Positions 16,720-24,799 are shown, numbered from the stretch's first letter. The stretch is DNA of 64,000 nt from Streptomyces guryensis (GCF_021261325.1 NZ_JAJSBI010000010.1:248001-312000); one strand, 5' to 3'. Numbers and translations are program-made. The notes: a model not told the origin generated them from the sequence alone.

Positions 16720-17169
16720 TTGACAGACCTGCAAGACGATCAGCAGAGCCTGAGCCCGGAGCTGCAAGAGGAAGTCTCAGGCGTTTCCATGTCGCTCGTG
16801 GCGGCCATGGCCAGTGGGCTCTCACCCGAGAAGGCCATGGCCGAGCTCCACGGAAGGTTCAAGGAGATCCTCAAGCGGGAGGGGCTGTCTCCCTGGGAGA
16901 TCGCGTATCTGCGGGGCAAGATCGAGAAGTGGCCGCCGGGATACGCCGAGGAGTGGGCCTCCGGGTACGCCGAAGGCAGAGCTGCAGCCAGGGCAGAGGT
17001 GATCCTGTCCGCGTTGGAAGCACGAGGCGTCGCCGTTACGGTCAATGTGCGCGAGCGCATCACCTCGTGCACTGACCTCGATACGCTCGCCCTCTGGTGT
17101 GACCGCTCCCTGACGATCACGACGGCCGAGGACCTGTTCCGCGAGGGCGCGGAGGCCCCTCAGGAATAG
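16720..17169 (+). CDS. Partial paralogue of the preceding gene's C-terminal domain
   Basis: 149 residues from a TTG start 3 nt after the previous stop. It lacks the nuclease-like core. Residues about 92-147 match the previous protein's C-terminus: RAEVILSALEARGVAV, ERITSCTDLDTL and AEDLFREGA align with AKAVLAVLEEREISV, ERITTCTDLDRI and AEDLFDEGP. The N-terminal 90 residues contain EILKREGLSPWEIAYLRGKIEKW. A later ATG at 16789 could be the real start. Probably co-transcribed and a partner or regulator of the preceding protein. Its stop TAG forms part of the acpS -10 box. Confidence 0.7.
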   Translation: MTDLQDDQQSLSPELQEEVSGVSMSLVAAMASGLSPEKAMAELHGRFKEILKREGLSPWEIAYLRGKIEKWPPGYAEEWASGYAEGRAAARAEVILSALEARGVAVTVNVRERITSCTDLDTLALWCDRSLTITTAEDLFREGAEAPQE

Positions 17170-17172
17170 GCT
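17167..17172 (+). promoter_or_regulatory. -10 box of a probable leaderless acpS promoter
   Basis: TAGGCT, 6 nt before the acpS ATG. Its first three bases are the stop codon of the preceding gene, so the two functions overlap. Confidence 0.5.
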
Positions 17173-17178
17173 GCCCGG

Positions 17179-17550
17179 ATGAGCATCATCGGCGTCGGTA
17201 TCGACGTAGCCGAGATCGATCGGTTCCAGGCGGCGCTGAAGCGTACGCCGGGTATGGCCGAACGGCTGTTTCTGGAGCGCGAGTTGCTGCTGCCGAGTGG
17301 GGAACGGCGGGGGATTGCCTCGCTTGCCGCCCGGTTCGCCGCCAAGGAGGCCCTCGCCAAGGCGCTCGGTGCGCCGTCCGGGCTGCTCTGGACGGATGCC
17401 GAGGTGTTCGTCGAGGGCAGCGGGCAGCCCAGGCTCCGGGTCAAGGGGACGGTTGCGGCTCGGGCGGCGGAGCTCGGGGTGCGGTCCTGGCATGTGTCGC
17501 TGAGCCATGACGCCGGGGTGGCGTCGGCGGTGGTGATCGCCGAAGGGTGA
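17179..17550 (+). CDS. acpS: Holo-[acyl-carrier-protein] synthase
   Basis: Transfers 4'-phosphopantetheine from CoA to acyl carrier protein, activating fatty acid (and possibly type II polyketide) carriers. IIGVGIDVAEIDRF carries the Mg-binding Asp, and RFAAKEALAKALG is the second family motif; LSHDAGVASAVVI ends the protein. 123 residues, AcpS type rather than Sfp type. The stop overlaps a GTG that opens an extended frame into the next gene. Confidence 0.96.
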   Translation: MSIIGVGIDVAEIDRFQAALKRTPGMAERLFLERELLLPSGERRGIASLAARFAAKEALAKALGAPSGLLWTDAEVFVEGSGQPRLRVKGTVAARAAELGVRSWHVSLSHDAGVASAVVIAEG

Positions 17551-17600
17551 CGACCCGGCCCACGTGCGGGCGCGCGTCCTTCCGGGGCAGACTCGACCCC

Positions 17601-19073
17601 ATGCGTACTGCGTACAGCGTGGAGACGGTAAGGGCAGCGGAGCGGGAGCTCATGGCGCGGCTTCCCGAGGGGGCGTTGATGCAGCGGGCGGCTGCCGGGC
17701 TCGCCGCCGCCTGTGCCGATCTGATCGGGCGCGTCTACGGCAGCCGGGTCGTGCTGCTCGTCGGGAGCGGGGACAACGGGGGCGATGCGCTGTATGCCGG
17801 CGCGCGGCTGGCCCGGCGGGGGGCGGCCGTGGCGGCTGTGCTGCTCGCGCCAGAGCGGGTCCACCCCGGGGGACTTGCCGCCCTGTTGCGCGCCGGAGGG
17901 CGGATCGCGGGCAGCGGGACGGGCGCCGGGGCTGCTGCCTCCGCCGGGGTCGGTGCCGTCGAAGAGGCGATTCTCCGGGCTGATCTTGTCGTCGACGGGA
18001 TCGTCGGGATCGGGGGGACGGGTGGACTCCGGCCCGACGCCGCGCGGTTGGCCGCGTGTGTCGGCGAGTCCGGTGCCGCCGTCGTCGCCGTCGATCTGCC
18101 CAGTGGCGTCGACGCCGACACGGGAGAGGTGCGCGGTGCCGCCGTTCGGGCCGATCTCACCGTCACCTTCGGGACGCACAAGCCGGGGCTGCTGATCGAT
18201 CCCGCGCGGGAGTACGCCGGGTCGGTGCGGCTCGTGGACATCGGGCTGGGGGACGTACTTCCTGCTGAGGCCGAGTTGGAGGCCCTGCAGCATGTGGACG
18301 TGGCGCGGCTGCTGCCCGTGCCGGGTGCCGAGAGCGACAAGTACCGGCGGGGCGTGGTGGGGATCGCGGCCGGGTCCGCGCGCTATCCCGGGGCCGCCGT
18401 CCTCGCCGTGTCCGGAGCGCTCAGGGGCGGCGCCGGAGCCGTGCGGTACGTCGGGCCCGCCGGGGACGCCGTGGTCTCGCGGTTCCCGGAGACGCTCGTA
18501 TCGGATCAGGGGCCCGCGAAGGCCGGGCGGGTGCAGGCGTGGGTGGTCGGGCCCGGTGCGGGGGACGACGCCTCGACCGTGGCCGAGGTGCTGGAGGCGG
18601 ACGTGCCCGTGCTCGTCGACGCGGACGGGCTGCGGCTCGCCGACCGGGATGCCGTACGGGCCCGTACCGCGCCGACGTTGATGACTCCGCACGCCGGGGA
18701 GGCCGCCGCGCTGCTCGGTGTGGCGCGGGAGGAGGTCGAGGGGGCGCGCTTGGCCTCGGCGCGCGAGCTTGCTTCGCGGTACGGCGCGACCGTGCTGCTC
18801 AAGGGGTCGACCACGCTCGTCGCCGATGCGGCGGGCGGGGTCGTGCGGGTCAACGCGACCGGGACGCCGTGGCTCGCCACCGCCGGGAGCGGGGATGTGC
18901 TGTCGGGGCTCGCCGGGTCGTTGCTGGCGTCCGGGCTCTCCGCACTGGACGCGGGGAGTGCGGCGGCGTATCTGCACGGGCTGGCCGGGCGGTTCGCGGC
19001 CGACGGGGCTCCGGCGGGGGCGCACGACGTGGCCGAGGCGATCCCGGGGGCGTGGCGGGACGTGCGGGACTGA
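17601..19073 (+). CDS. nnr: Bifunctional NAD(P)H-hydrate epimerase / ADP-dependent dehydratase
   Basis: Repairs hydrated NADH/NADPH. The N-terminal YjeF_N epimerase domain (MRTAYSVETVRAAE; VVLLVGSGDNGGDALYAG; AVDLPSGVDADTGEV) is fused to the C-terminal carbohydrate-kinase-like dehydratase (MTPHAGEAAALLG, VLLKGSTTLVA, NATGTPWLATAGSGDVLSG). 490 residues from the ATG at 17601. An in-frame GTG at 17547 overlaps the acpS stop as GTGA and would add 18 residues, but family N-termini begin MRTAYS. CAGACT 7 nt before the ATG suggests a leaderless transcript. Confidence 0.93.
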   Translation: MRTAYSVETVRAAERELMARLPEGALMQRAAAGLAAACADLIGRVYGSRVVLLVGSGDNGGDALYAGARLARRGAAVAAVLLAPERVHPGGLAALLRAGGRIAGSGTGAGAAASAGVGAVEEAILRADLVVDGIVGIGGTGGLRPDAARLAACVGESGAAVVAVDLPSGVDADTGEVRGAAVRADLTVTFGTHKPGLLIDPAREYAGSVRLVDIGLGDVLPAEAELEALQHVDVARLLPVPGAESDKYRRGVVGIAAGSARYPGAAVLAVSGALRGGAGAVRYVGPAGDAVVSRFPETLVSDQGPAKAGRVQAWVVGPGAGDDASTVAEVLEADVPVLVDADGLRLADRDAVRARTAPTLMTPHAGEAAALLGVAREEVEGARLASARELASRYGATVLLKGSTTLVADAAGGVVRVNATGTPWLATAGSGDVLSGLAGSLLASGLSALDAGSAAAYLHGLAGRFAADGAPAGAHDVAEAIPGAWRDVRD

Positions 19074-19114
19074 CCGGCCCTCTCGGCAGGTGTGGGCCGT
19101 ACCTCGCGGTGCGC

Positions 19115-19492
19115 CTACCGGAGGTCCTGCACCACGCTCAGGATGTTCCCCTCGCTGTCCTTGAACCAGGCGCCGCGCATGCCCGCGCCCTCCGCCACAC
19201 CGTCCACCGTCTTCAGGCCCGGGAGGTCGTACTCCTCGAAGGTCACGCCGTGGCCGCGCAGTTCCGTCATCTCCGCGTCGAGGTCGTCGACGGTCCAGCC
19301 GGCCAGGGTGTGGGCGGCCTGGCCGCCGCTCGGTGTCGTGTAGAGGATGAACCGGGCACCGCCGGACTCGAAGAGCGCGGTGTCCTGCCGGTCGTCGATG
19401 AGCTTGAGGCCGAGCGTGTCGCCGTAGAAGTGCTTGGCCCTTTCGAGGTCGGTCGCCGGGATGACGGCGTTGAGTGGTGTGTCTGCCAGCAT
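19115..19492 (-). CDS. VOC (glyoxalase/bleomycin-resistance) superfamily protein
   Basis: 125 residues from ATG at 19492, which has GGAGG 8 nt upstream (a GTG 9 nt earlier is possible but less well placed). The two beta-alpha-beta-beta-beta halves are visible: NAVIPATDLERAKHFYGDTLGLKL and AHTLAGWTVDDLDAEMTELRGHGV, ending AWFKDSEGNILSVVQ. The final Glu-Gly-Asn is a usual metal-ligand context. Substrate unknown; the family includes lyases, dioxygenases and drug-binding proteins. Confidence 0.88.
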   Translation of the reverse strand: MLADTPLNAVIPATDLERAKHFYGDTLGLKLIDDRQDTALFESGGARFILYTTPSGGQAAHTLAGWTVDDLDAEMTELRGHGVTFEEYDLPGLKTVDGVAEGAGMRGAWFKDSEGNILSVVQDLR

Positions 19493-19621
19493 CTCCACCA
19501 CCTCCGTTTCTCAGGGTAGGCCGGGGGGTGCGAGCCGTCGCCCCGGGCGGCGCTCGTCGGAAAGGGTGACCTCGCCGCGCGCCGCTCCCGGCCTGTCGGC
19601 CCCGCACGTTTCTCTTATTGC

Positions 19622-20392
19622 ATGATCAGTAGACATATTGCGCATATCGGGTGCCGGGGTGCCGCGGTCGTGCTCGCCGCCGTCACCGTCCTCCCCGTCG
19701 GCGCCGCCTCGGCCACCCCCGTGCCTCCCGCCTCCGGGTCCGAGGTCGAGGCCGGGTTCGTGCGCACCGGAGCCGAGCACGCACCGGTCGAGGACGCCGC
19801 CGCGAAGGCGAAGTGCAGCAGGAGGACCGGGCCCTATCAGCGGGCGGTCGAGAAGTGGCTGAAGCTGAAGGTGGACGGGAAGCAGTCGGCGGCCGACTGC
19901 CGGGCCATCCGGAAGTTCCAGGTGAAGCACAAGATCAAGGCGAACGGGTTCGCCGGGGCCGCCACCTGGGCCACCATGCAGCTCGTTTCCGCGAAGAAGC
20001 ATCCGAATGCCCGCAAGAAGTGCCCCGAGCGGAGGTATCGCGTCGCGTGTGTCGATCTCAACCGGCAGCTGACCTGGGTGCAGAAGGGGAGAAAGGTGAT
20101 CTACGGGCCCGTCCCCATGCGCAGCGGGCGGGCCGGGCACCGCACCCGGACCGGCTGGCACAGGATCTACTGGAAGCACAGGAACCACTGGTCGACGATC
20201 TACAACGCGCCCATGCCCTATGCCCAGTTCTTCAGCGGCGGCCAGGCGTTCCACGCCGTCTACGGCAGCATTTACACCACCGTCGGCTCGTGGGGGTGCA
20301 TCAATCTGCGCCTGCACGACGCCCGGAAGCTGTGGCACGTGCTGAAGAAGGGCGACCGTGTGTATGTGTGGGGACACCGGCCCGGGAAGTAG
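19622..20392 (+). CDS. Secreted L,D-transpeptidase (YkuD fold) with peptidoglycan-binding segment
   Basis: 256 residues. Signal peptide (GAAVVLAAVTVLPVGAASA), then a Lys/Ala-rich region resembling a PG_binding_1 repeat (YQRAVEKWLKLKVDG..., CRAIRKFQVKHKIKANGFAGAATW), then the catalytic domain. The active site is the C-terminal block FHAVYGS...SWGCINLRLHDA, with His, Ser-Trp-Gly-Cys and a following Asn-Leu-Arg; Cys is the nucleophile. Such enzymes make 3-3 peptide cross-links or attach proteins to peptidoglycan. It sits just before alr, another wall-precursor gene. Confidence 0.9.
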   Translation: MISRHIAHIGCRGAAVVLAAVTVLPVGAASATPVPPASGSEVEAGFVRTGAEHAPVEDAAAKAKCSRRTGPYQRAVEKWLKLKVDGKQSAADCRAIRKFQVKHKIKANGFAGAATWATMQLVSAKKHPNARKKCPERRYRVACVDLNRQLTWVQKGRKVIYGPVPMRSGRAGHRTRTGWHRIYWKHRNHWSTIYNAPMPYAQFFSGGQAFHAVYGSIYTTVGSWGCINLRLHDARKLWHVLKKGDRVYVWGHRPGK

Positions 20393-20455
20393 GCGCCCCC
20401 GTGGGGGGCCGGTGCCCCCGGGGGTGTCGGACCCCTCTGAGACACTGGGGGCGCC

Positions 20456-21625
20456 ATGACTGAGACAGCACCTGCCCCGACCGCGCCCCTGCGGGCCCGC
20501 GCCGAGATCGACCTGGCCGCCCTGCGCGCCAATGTGCGGACCCTGCGCGCCCTCGCGCCGGGCGCTGCCCTCATGGCCGTGGTCAAGTCCGACGCGTACG
20601 GCCACGGGGCCGTGCCGTGCGCCCGGGCCGCCGTCGAGGCGGGGGCCGCATGGCTGGGGACCGCCACGCCCGAGGAGGCGCTCGCGCTGCGGGCCGCCGG
20701 GCTGCCCGGACGCATCATGTGCTGGCTGTGGACGCCGGGCGGGCCCTGGCGGGAGGCGATCGAGGCCGACATCGACGTGTCGGTGAGCGGGATGTGGGCG
20801 CTGGCGGAGGTCACCGCGGCCGCCCGGGTGGCGGGCATTCCCGCGCGCGTGCAGCTCAAGGCCGACACCGGGCTGGGGCGGGGCGGCTGTCAGCCGGGGG
20901 AGGACTGGGCCGAACTGGTCGCGGCCGCCCTGCGCGCCGAGGCCGAAGGGACCGTCCGCATCACCGGCCTCTGGTCGCACTTCGCGTGCGCCGACGAACC
21001 CGGGCACCCCTCCATCGCCCTCCAGCTCACCCGCTTCCGGGAGATGCTCGCGTACGCCGAGGGCCGGGGCGTACGCCCCGAGGTCCGGCACATCGCCAAC
21101 TCGCCCGCCACGCTCACCCTGCCCGAGGCCCACTTCGACCTCGTACGGACCGGCATCGCCCTCTACGGCATCTCGCCCAGCCCCGAGATGGGCGGCCCCG
21201 CCGACTTCGGGCTGCGTCCGGTGATGACACTGTCGGCGTCCATCGCGCTCGTGAAGCACGTTCCGGGGGGTCACGGCGTCAGTTACGGGCATCACTACAT
21301 CACCCCCGGCGCGACCACCCTCGGACTCGTGCCCGTCGGGTACGCCGACGGCGTTCCGCGGCATGCCTCCGGAACCGGTCCGGTGCTGGTCGGGGGCAAG
21401 TGGCGGACCGTCGCGGGGCGGGTCGCGATGGACCAGTTCGTCGTCGACCTCGGCGGGGACGAGCCCGAGGCCGGTACCGAAGCGGTGCTGTTCGGACCCG
21501 GCGACCGCGGCGAGCCCACCGCCGAGGACTGGGCGCAGGCCGCGGGCACCATCGCTTACGAGATCGTCACGCGGATCGGAACGCGCGTTCCGCGCGTCTA
21601 CGTGAATGAGCAACAAAGCGGGTAA
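20456..21625 (+). CDS. alr: Alanine racemase
   Basis: PLP enzyme that makes D-alanine for peptidoglycan. The PLP lysine is in AVVKSDAYGHGAV near residue 43. The barrel shows HIANSPATL and DLVRTGIALYGISP, and the C-terminal domain has VSYGHHYI and GRVAMDQFVVDL with the second catalytic residue. 389 residues. It begins the conserved alr - hydrolase - tsaE - tsaB - rimI - tsaD order typical of streptomycetes. Confidence 0.96.
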   Translation: MTETAPAPTAPLRARAEIDLAALRANVRTLRALAPGAALMAVVKSDAYGHGAVPCARAAVEAGAAWLGTATPEEALALRAAGLPGRIMCWLWTPGGPWREAIEADIDVSVSGMWALAEVTAAARVAGIPARVQLKADTGLGRGGCQPGEDWAELVAAALRAEAEGTVRITGLWSHFACADEPGHPSIALQLTRFREMLAYAEGRGVRPEVRHIANSPATLTLPEAHFDLVRTGIALYGISPSPEMGGPADFGLRPVMTLSASIALVKHVPGGHGVSYGHHYITPGATTLGLVPVGYADGVPRHASGTGPVLVGGKWRTVAGRVAMDQFVVDLGGDEPEAGTEAVLFGPGDRGEPTAEDWAQAAGTIAYEIVTRIGTRVPRVYVNEQQSG

Positions 21626-21799
21626 CCGCACAGAGGCCCGACAGTCCACGGACCGGCAGAAGTGCAGCACCCGTAAGCCGAACAACATCGGGCAGTCGAT
21701 CAGCAGCGGTATCGAACAGGCAACACGAGTAACGCAAGCAACACCTGCATCACACGACCCAGCGAACAGCAGTAGTGATCCGGCGAAGAGGAGCAGTAC
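21626..21799. other. Purine/cytosine-rich gap between alr and the hydrolase gene
   Basis: 174 nt, visibly poorer in G and T than the surroundings (many CA and AGC/ACA runs). It contains the hydrolase ribosome binding site (GAGGAG, 21789-21794). No hairpin stands out. A 65-codon frame (21606-21803) spans it but lacks a ribosome binding site and loses GC3 bias in its second half. Confidence 0.5.
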
Positions 21800-23041
21800 G
21801 TGAGCGAGAGCAGTGCGGAGGCCGTCGCAGCCGTCGTCTCCGCCACGGGGGCGGCCGGGAACTGGCGCAGGGCGACCGGCATCGCGGGCGCCGCGATAGG
21901 CGTGGTCGCCGCGGGCGCGGCGGCCGGCGTCGCCATCGAGCGGCTCACCGTCGGCCGCGGGATGAGGATGAAGGCGCGGCTCGCGCTGGACTCGACGGGA
22001 CCGTACGGGGCGTTGCGCGGCACGCCCGGCAGAGCGACGGCCGACGACGGCACCGAGCTGTACTACGAGGTCGACGACGTCGACCCCGACGCCGTGCCCG
22101 CGCTCGGCCCGCGCCGCCGGCGGCTGTTCGGGCGGAAGGCGCCCGCTCCCGTCACCGTCGTCTTCAGCCACGGCTACTGCCTCAGCCAGGACTCCTGGCA
22201 CTTCCAGCGCGCGGCCCTGCGCGGCGTCGTACGGACCGTGCACTGGGACCAGCGCAGCCACGGCAGGTCCGGGCGGGGCGTGCAGCAGGTGCAGGACGGC
22301 GTGCCGGTCAGCATCGACCAGCTGGGGCGCGATCTGAAGGCCGTCATCGACGCCGCCGCGCCGGACGGGCCGATCGTGCTCGTCGGACACTCCATGGGCG
22401 GGATGACGGTGATGGCGCTGGCCGACCAGTATCCCGAGCTGATCCGCGACCGGGTGGTCGCCGTCGCCTTCGTCGGTACGTCGTCCGGGCGGCTCGGTGA
22501 GGTCAACTTCGGGCTTCCGGTCGCCGGTGTCAACGCGGTGCGCCGGGTGCTCCCCGGAGTGCTGAAGGCCCTGGGGCAGCAGGCGGCGCTGGTGGAGAAG
22601 GGGCGGCGGGCCACCGCCGACCTGTTCGCCGGGATCATCAAGCGGTACTCGTTCGCGTCGCGGGACGTGGACCCGGCCGTCGCGCGGTTCGCCGAGCGGA
22701 TGATCGAGGGCACGCCGATCGACGTGGTCGCCGAGTTCTACCCGGCGTTCACGGAGCACGACAAGACCGAGGCGCTGGTGCACTTCGCGGACCTCCCGGT
22801 GCTGGTGCTGGCCGGGATCGGCGATCTCGTCACCCCCAGCGAGCACAGCGAGGCGATCGCAGACCTGCTGCCGGACGCCGAACTGGTGCTGGTCCCGGAC
22901 GCCGGTCACCTGGTGATGCTGGAACACCCGGAAGTGGTCACCGACCGGCTGGCCGACCTGCTCACCCGTGCGGGTGCCGTGCCGGCAGGGGCTACCGTGG
23001 GTGGCTATGGAAGCACCAGCAGCACCGCACAACCCGGCTGA
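21800..23041 (+). CDS. Alpha/beta hydrolase
   Basis: 413 residues, GTG start with GAGGAG upstream. An N-terminal hydrophobic Ala/Gly helix (IAGAAIGVVAAGAAAGVAI) suggests membrane attachment. The nucleophile elbow is GHSMGGMTVMAL; the oxyanion region is FSHGYCLSQDSWHFQ; the acid/base partners are likely in GIGDLVTPSEHSE and PDAGHLVMLEHPE. Always located between alr and tsaE in streptomycetes from memory; substrate unknown. Its 3' end overlaps the tsaE start by 35 nt. Confidence 0.88.
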   Translation: MSESSAEAVAAVVSATGAAGNWRRATGIAGAAIGVVAAGAAAGVAIERLTVGRGMRMKARLALDSTGPYGALRGTPGRATADDGTELYYEVDDVDPDAVPALGPRRRRLFGRKAPAPVTVVFSHGYCLSQDSWHFQRAALRGVVRTVHWDQRSHGRSGRGVQQVQDGVPVSIDQLGRDLKAVIDAAAPDGPIVLVGHSMGGMTVMALADQYPELIRDRVVAVAFVGTSSGRLGEVNFGLPVAGVNAVRRVLPGVLKALGQQAALVEKGRRATADLFAGIIKRYSFASRDVDPAVARFAERMIEGTPIDVVAEFYPAFTEHDKTEALVHFADLPVLVLAGIGDLVTPSEHSEAIADLLPDAELVLVPDAGHLVMLEHPEVVTDRLADLLTRAGAVPAGATVGGYGSTSSTAQPG

Positions 23042-23552
23042 GACCGAGGCCTCCGTGTCCTCCTCCGTGCCTTGTGCGGAGATCACCGTCACGTCCCCCG
23101 AGCAGATGCGGGACCTGGGCCGCGGCCTCGCCAAGCTGCTGCGCGCCGGCGACCTCGTGATGCTCGACGGGGAGCTCGGCGCGGGCAAGACGACGCTCAC
23201 CCGCGGGCTCGGCGAAGGGCTCGGCGTCCGGGGCGCGGTCACCTCGCCGACCTTCGTGATCGCCCGCGTGCATCCCTCGCTGGGCGACGGTCCGCCGCTC
23301 GTGCACGTCGACGCGTACCGCCTGGGCGGCGGGCTCGACGAGATGGAGGACCTCGACCTCGACGTCTCGCTGTCCGACTCGGTGATCGTCGTGGAGTGGG
23401 GCGAGGGCAAGGTCGAGGAGCTGACGGACGACCGGCTGCACGTCGCCATCCACCGCGCCGTCGGGGACACCACGGACGAGGTGCGGCACATGACCGTGAC
23501 CGGGCTCGGGGAGCGGTGGTCGACGGTGGACCTGAGCGTGCTGTCCGCCTGA
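23007..23552 (+). CDS. tsaE: tRNA threonylcarbamoyladenosine biosynthesis ATPase TsaE
   Basis: ATPase that resets the TsaB-TsaD complex during t6A37 tRNA modification. The Walker A motif is DGELGAGKTTLTRGL; TSPTFVIAR and HVDAYRLGG are family motifs; VVEWGEG is the C-terminal signature. 181 residues from the ATG at 23007. A further in-frame start at 22968 would lengthen the overlap with the hydrolase. It acts with tsaB (24800) and tsaD (25979). Confidence 0.94.
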   Translation: MEAPAAPHNPAETEASVSSSVPCAEITVTSPEQMRDLGRGLAKLLRAGDLVMLDGELGAGKTTLTRGLGEGLGVRGAVTSPTFVIARVHPSLGDGPPLVHVDAYRLGGGLDEMEDLDLDVSLSDSVIVVEWGEGKVEELTDDRLHVAIHRAVGDTTDEVRHMTVTGLGERWSTVDLSVLSA

Positions 23553-23652
23553 CGGCCGCACGGCCGACGCACGATTCCGTGAACGTTCCGACAAGACGTC
23601 GGCAAGATATTGCATTCGGCGTCTTGTGCGTGGTCACATGGTATCCAGTTCG

Positions 23653-23672
23653 TAGTTAGGTCTACCTAACTA
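23653..23672. promoter_or_regulatory. Perfect 9-2-9 palindrome, candidate operator
   Basis: TAGTTAGGT (23653-23661), CT, ACCTAACTA (23664-23672): perfect arms, A/T-richer than the surroundings, 31 nt before the ATG of the 57-residue gene. The half-site TTAGGT resembles iron-box (DtxR/IdeR) half-sites, but the spacing is 2 rather than 7 bp, so another regulator is more likely. It could also act as a short hairpin in the leader. Confidence 0.5.
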
Positions 23673-23702
23673 TGCCCGCCCCCGGGTCCTCAGGAGGCGT
23701 CC

Positions 23703-23876
23703 ATGCCGGCCACCGAGAGCAACGCGCAGCAGCAGAACCCGTACGCAGTCGTAGCCGGTGTGTCCATGCGCGAACTGCTGGCGTCGTGTGCCGCGGCGGA
23801 CGCGGTCTCGACCCCGCCGCGGCTGCCGGACCCCGAGGTGTCCCGGCCCTCGGCCCGGCAACGGGAAGCCGCCTAG
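23703..23876 (+). CDS. Small 57-residue protein of unknown function
   Basis: ATG at 23703 preceded by AGGAGG, a near-perfect ribosome binding site 6 nt upstream. Product: MPATESNAQQQNPYAVVAG..., then SMRELLASCAAADAVSTPPRL and a polar tail ending QREAA. It has a predicted central amphipathic helix and one cysteine, no signal peptide. I do not recognise a family. It converges on the gene ending at 23893 with 16 nt between. The strong SD and the upstream palindrome argue that it is real and regulated. Confidence 0.7.
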   Translation: MPATESNAQQQNPYAVVAGVSMRELLASCAAADAVSTPPRLPDPEVSRPSARQREAA

Positions 23877-23892
23877 GCGACCGGGAGACCGG

Positions 23893-24465
23893 TCAGGGGA
23901 TCACGGCGATCTGCGCGCCGATCGTCGCGAACTCCCACAGCGCGGCGCCGTCCTTGCGGGACTCCCGGATGCCCCCCGTGCGCATCGACGGGTCGGGTGC
24001 CGCCGTCGAAGTGCGGACCGCGGCGCTGAAGCCGACGGCCACGCCGTCCACGCTGGTGAAACGCACGACGTGCTCGATGGCGGTCCCGTCGGTGCCGACG
24101 GCGGAGTTCGAGCGGGACGTGACCCCGTAGACGCCGGGCGCCGGGTCGACGTTGCCCGGGGCGACCGCGAAGCTGCGCATCACCTGGTTGCGCGCGTCGA
24201 CCAGCCAGACGCGGTCGGCGCCCACCGAGTAGACGACGCGTTCCCCCGCGCCGGACGCGGCGGGCGGCAGGCCGGGGTTCCGCTGGGCCCCGGGCGCTCC
24301 CGGGACGGCCGCCGTGGGTGAGGCGCTCGCCTGCGGCTTGCCGAAGCCGGCCGGGGCGGTCGTGGAGGCCCGGAAGCCGAGGAAGCCGACGGCGGCCAGG
24401 GCGGCCACGGTGAGCCCGAAGACGAATCCGGAGCTGCTCCTTGCCACGGTGCCCACCTGCCCCAT
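23893..24465 (-). CDS. Membrane-anchored or secreted protein of unknown function
   Basis: About 190 residues from ATG at 24465; a GTG six codons later has a better-spaced AGGTGG and may be the true start. One N-terminal hydrophobic segment (GFVFGLTVAALAAVGFLGF), an Ala/Pro/Gly linker, then a domain of about 120 residues: VVYSVGADRVWLVDARNQVMRSFAV and VVRFTSVDGVAVGFSAAV suggest a small beta-propeller-like or beta-sheet fold. Ends WEFATIGAQIAVIP. No catalytic motif seen. Confidence 0.75.
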   Translation of the reverse strand: MGQVGTVARSSSGFVFGLTVAALAAVGFLGFRASTTAPAGFGKPQASASPTAAVPGAPGAQRNPGLPPAASGAGERVVYSVGADRVWLVDARNQVMRSFAVAPGNVDPAPGVYGVTSRSNSAVGTDGTAIEHVVRFTSVDGVAVGFSAAVRTSTAAPDPSMRTGGIRESRKDGAALWEFATIGAQIAVIP

Positions 24466-24787
24466 TCGTCTCGTACGTCCTGCTTTTCGGCGACCGTAGC
24501 AGTCCGCGCACGCCTGACCGGGGCGGCGATGCCCGAGGTGGGGGCCCGTGTCGGACGCCCGCCTGCTCCGCGACGTCCGGCATGCACGCCCTTGCCGCCC
24601 CACGGGCGTGGGGGACCCCCAGCCGCGCTGCCGAACCGCCCACGCGGCTCCTCTCCGCCGAGTGCGCTCCGGCGCGTTGCGATCGCACGCTCCCTCACGC
24701 TCGGACAACCTCTCGCGGGGACCCATGACGCCGCGGGCCCGCCCTCCGCTCGGACGACGGGGCGTCCGAGACGGGCCCCGGGAGCCG
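24466..24787. other. Gene-free region upstream of tsaB
   Basis: About 320 nt. Very GC-rich with several short inverted segments (for example GGGGGACCCCC near 24611-24621 and repeats of CGTCCGAGACGGG type near 24768). Short open frames here lack ribosome binding sites. I see no gene. Confidence 0.5.
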
Positions 24788-24793
24788 TAGGCT
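24788..24793 (+). promoter_or_regulatory. -10 box of a probable leaderless tsaB promoter
   Basis: TAGGCT followed by 6 nt and the GTG start, identical in layout to acpS. The expected -35 position is GC-rich and not consensus. Confidence 0.5.
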
Positions 24794-24799
24794 GTTTGC

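Noticed and set aside
17547..17600. GTG at 17547 as the start of nnr (GTGA overlap with acpS)
   Set aside because: The 18 extra residues have no family support, and the ATG at 17601 gives the expected MRTAYS N-terminus; kept only as an alternative.
21606..21803. 65-codon frame between alr and the hydrolase, with a GTGA overlap into the hydrolase gene
   Set aside because: No ribosome binding site, GC3 bias lost in the second half, low-complexity Ser/Thr/Gln product. The overlap is probably chance.
19511..23605. Very long open frame (1364 codons) on the minus strand
   Set aside because: It runs antisense through the transpeptidase, alr, hydrolase and tsaE genes. In DNA with extreme GC3 bias the complementary frame is usually free of stops; the product is low-complexity with no domain.
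23653..23672. DtxR/IdeR iron box
   Set aside because: Half-sites resemble it but the spacer is 2 bp rather than the 7 bp of the 19-bp iron box; reported as an unassigned palindrome.
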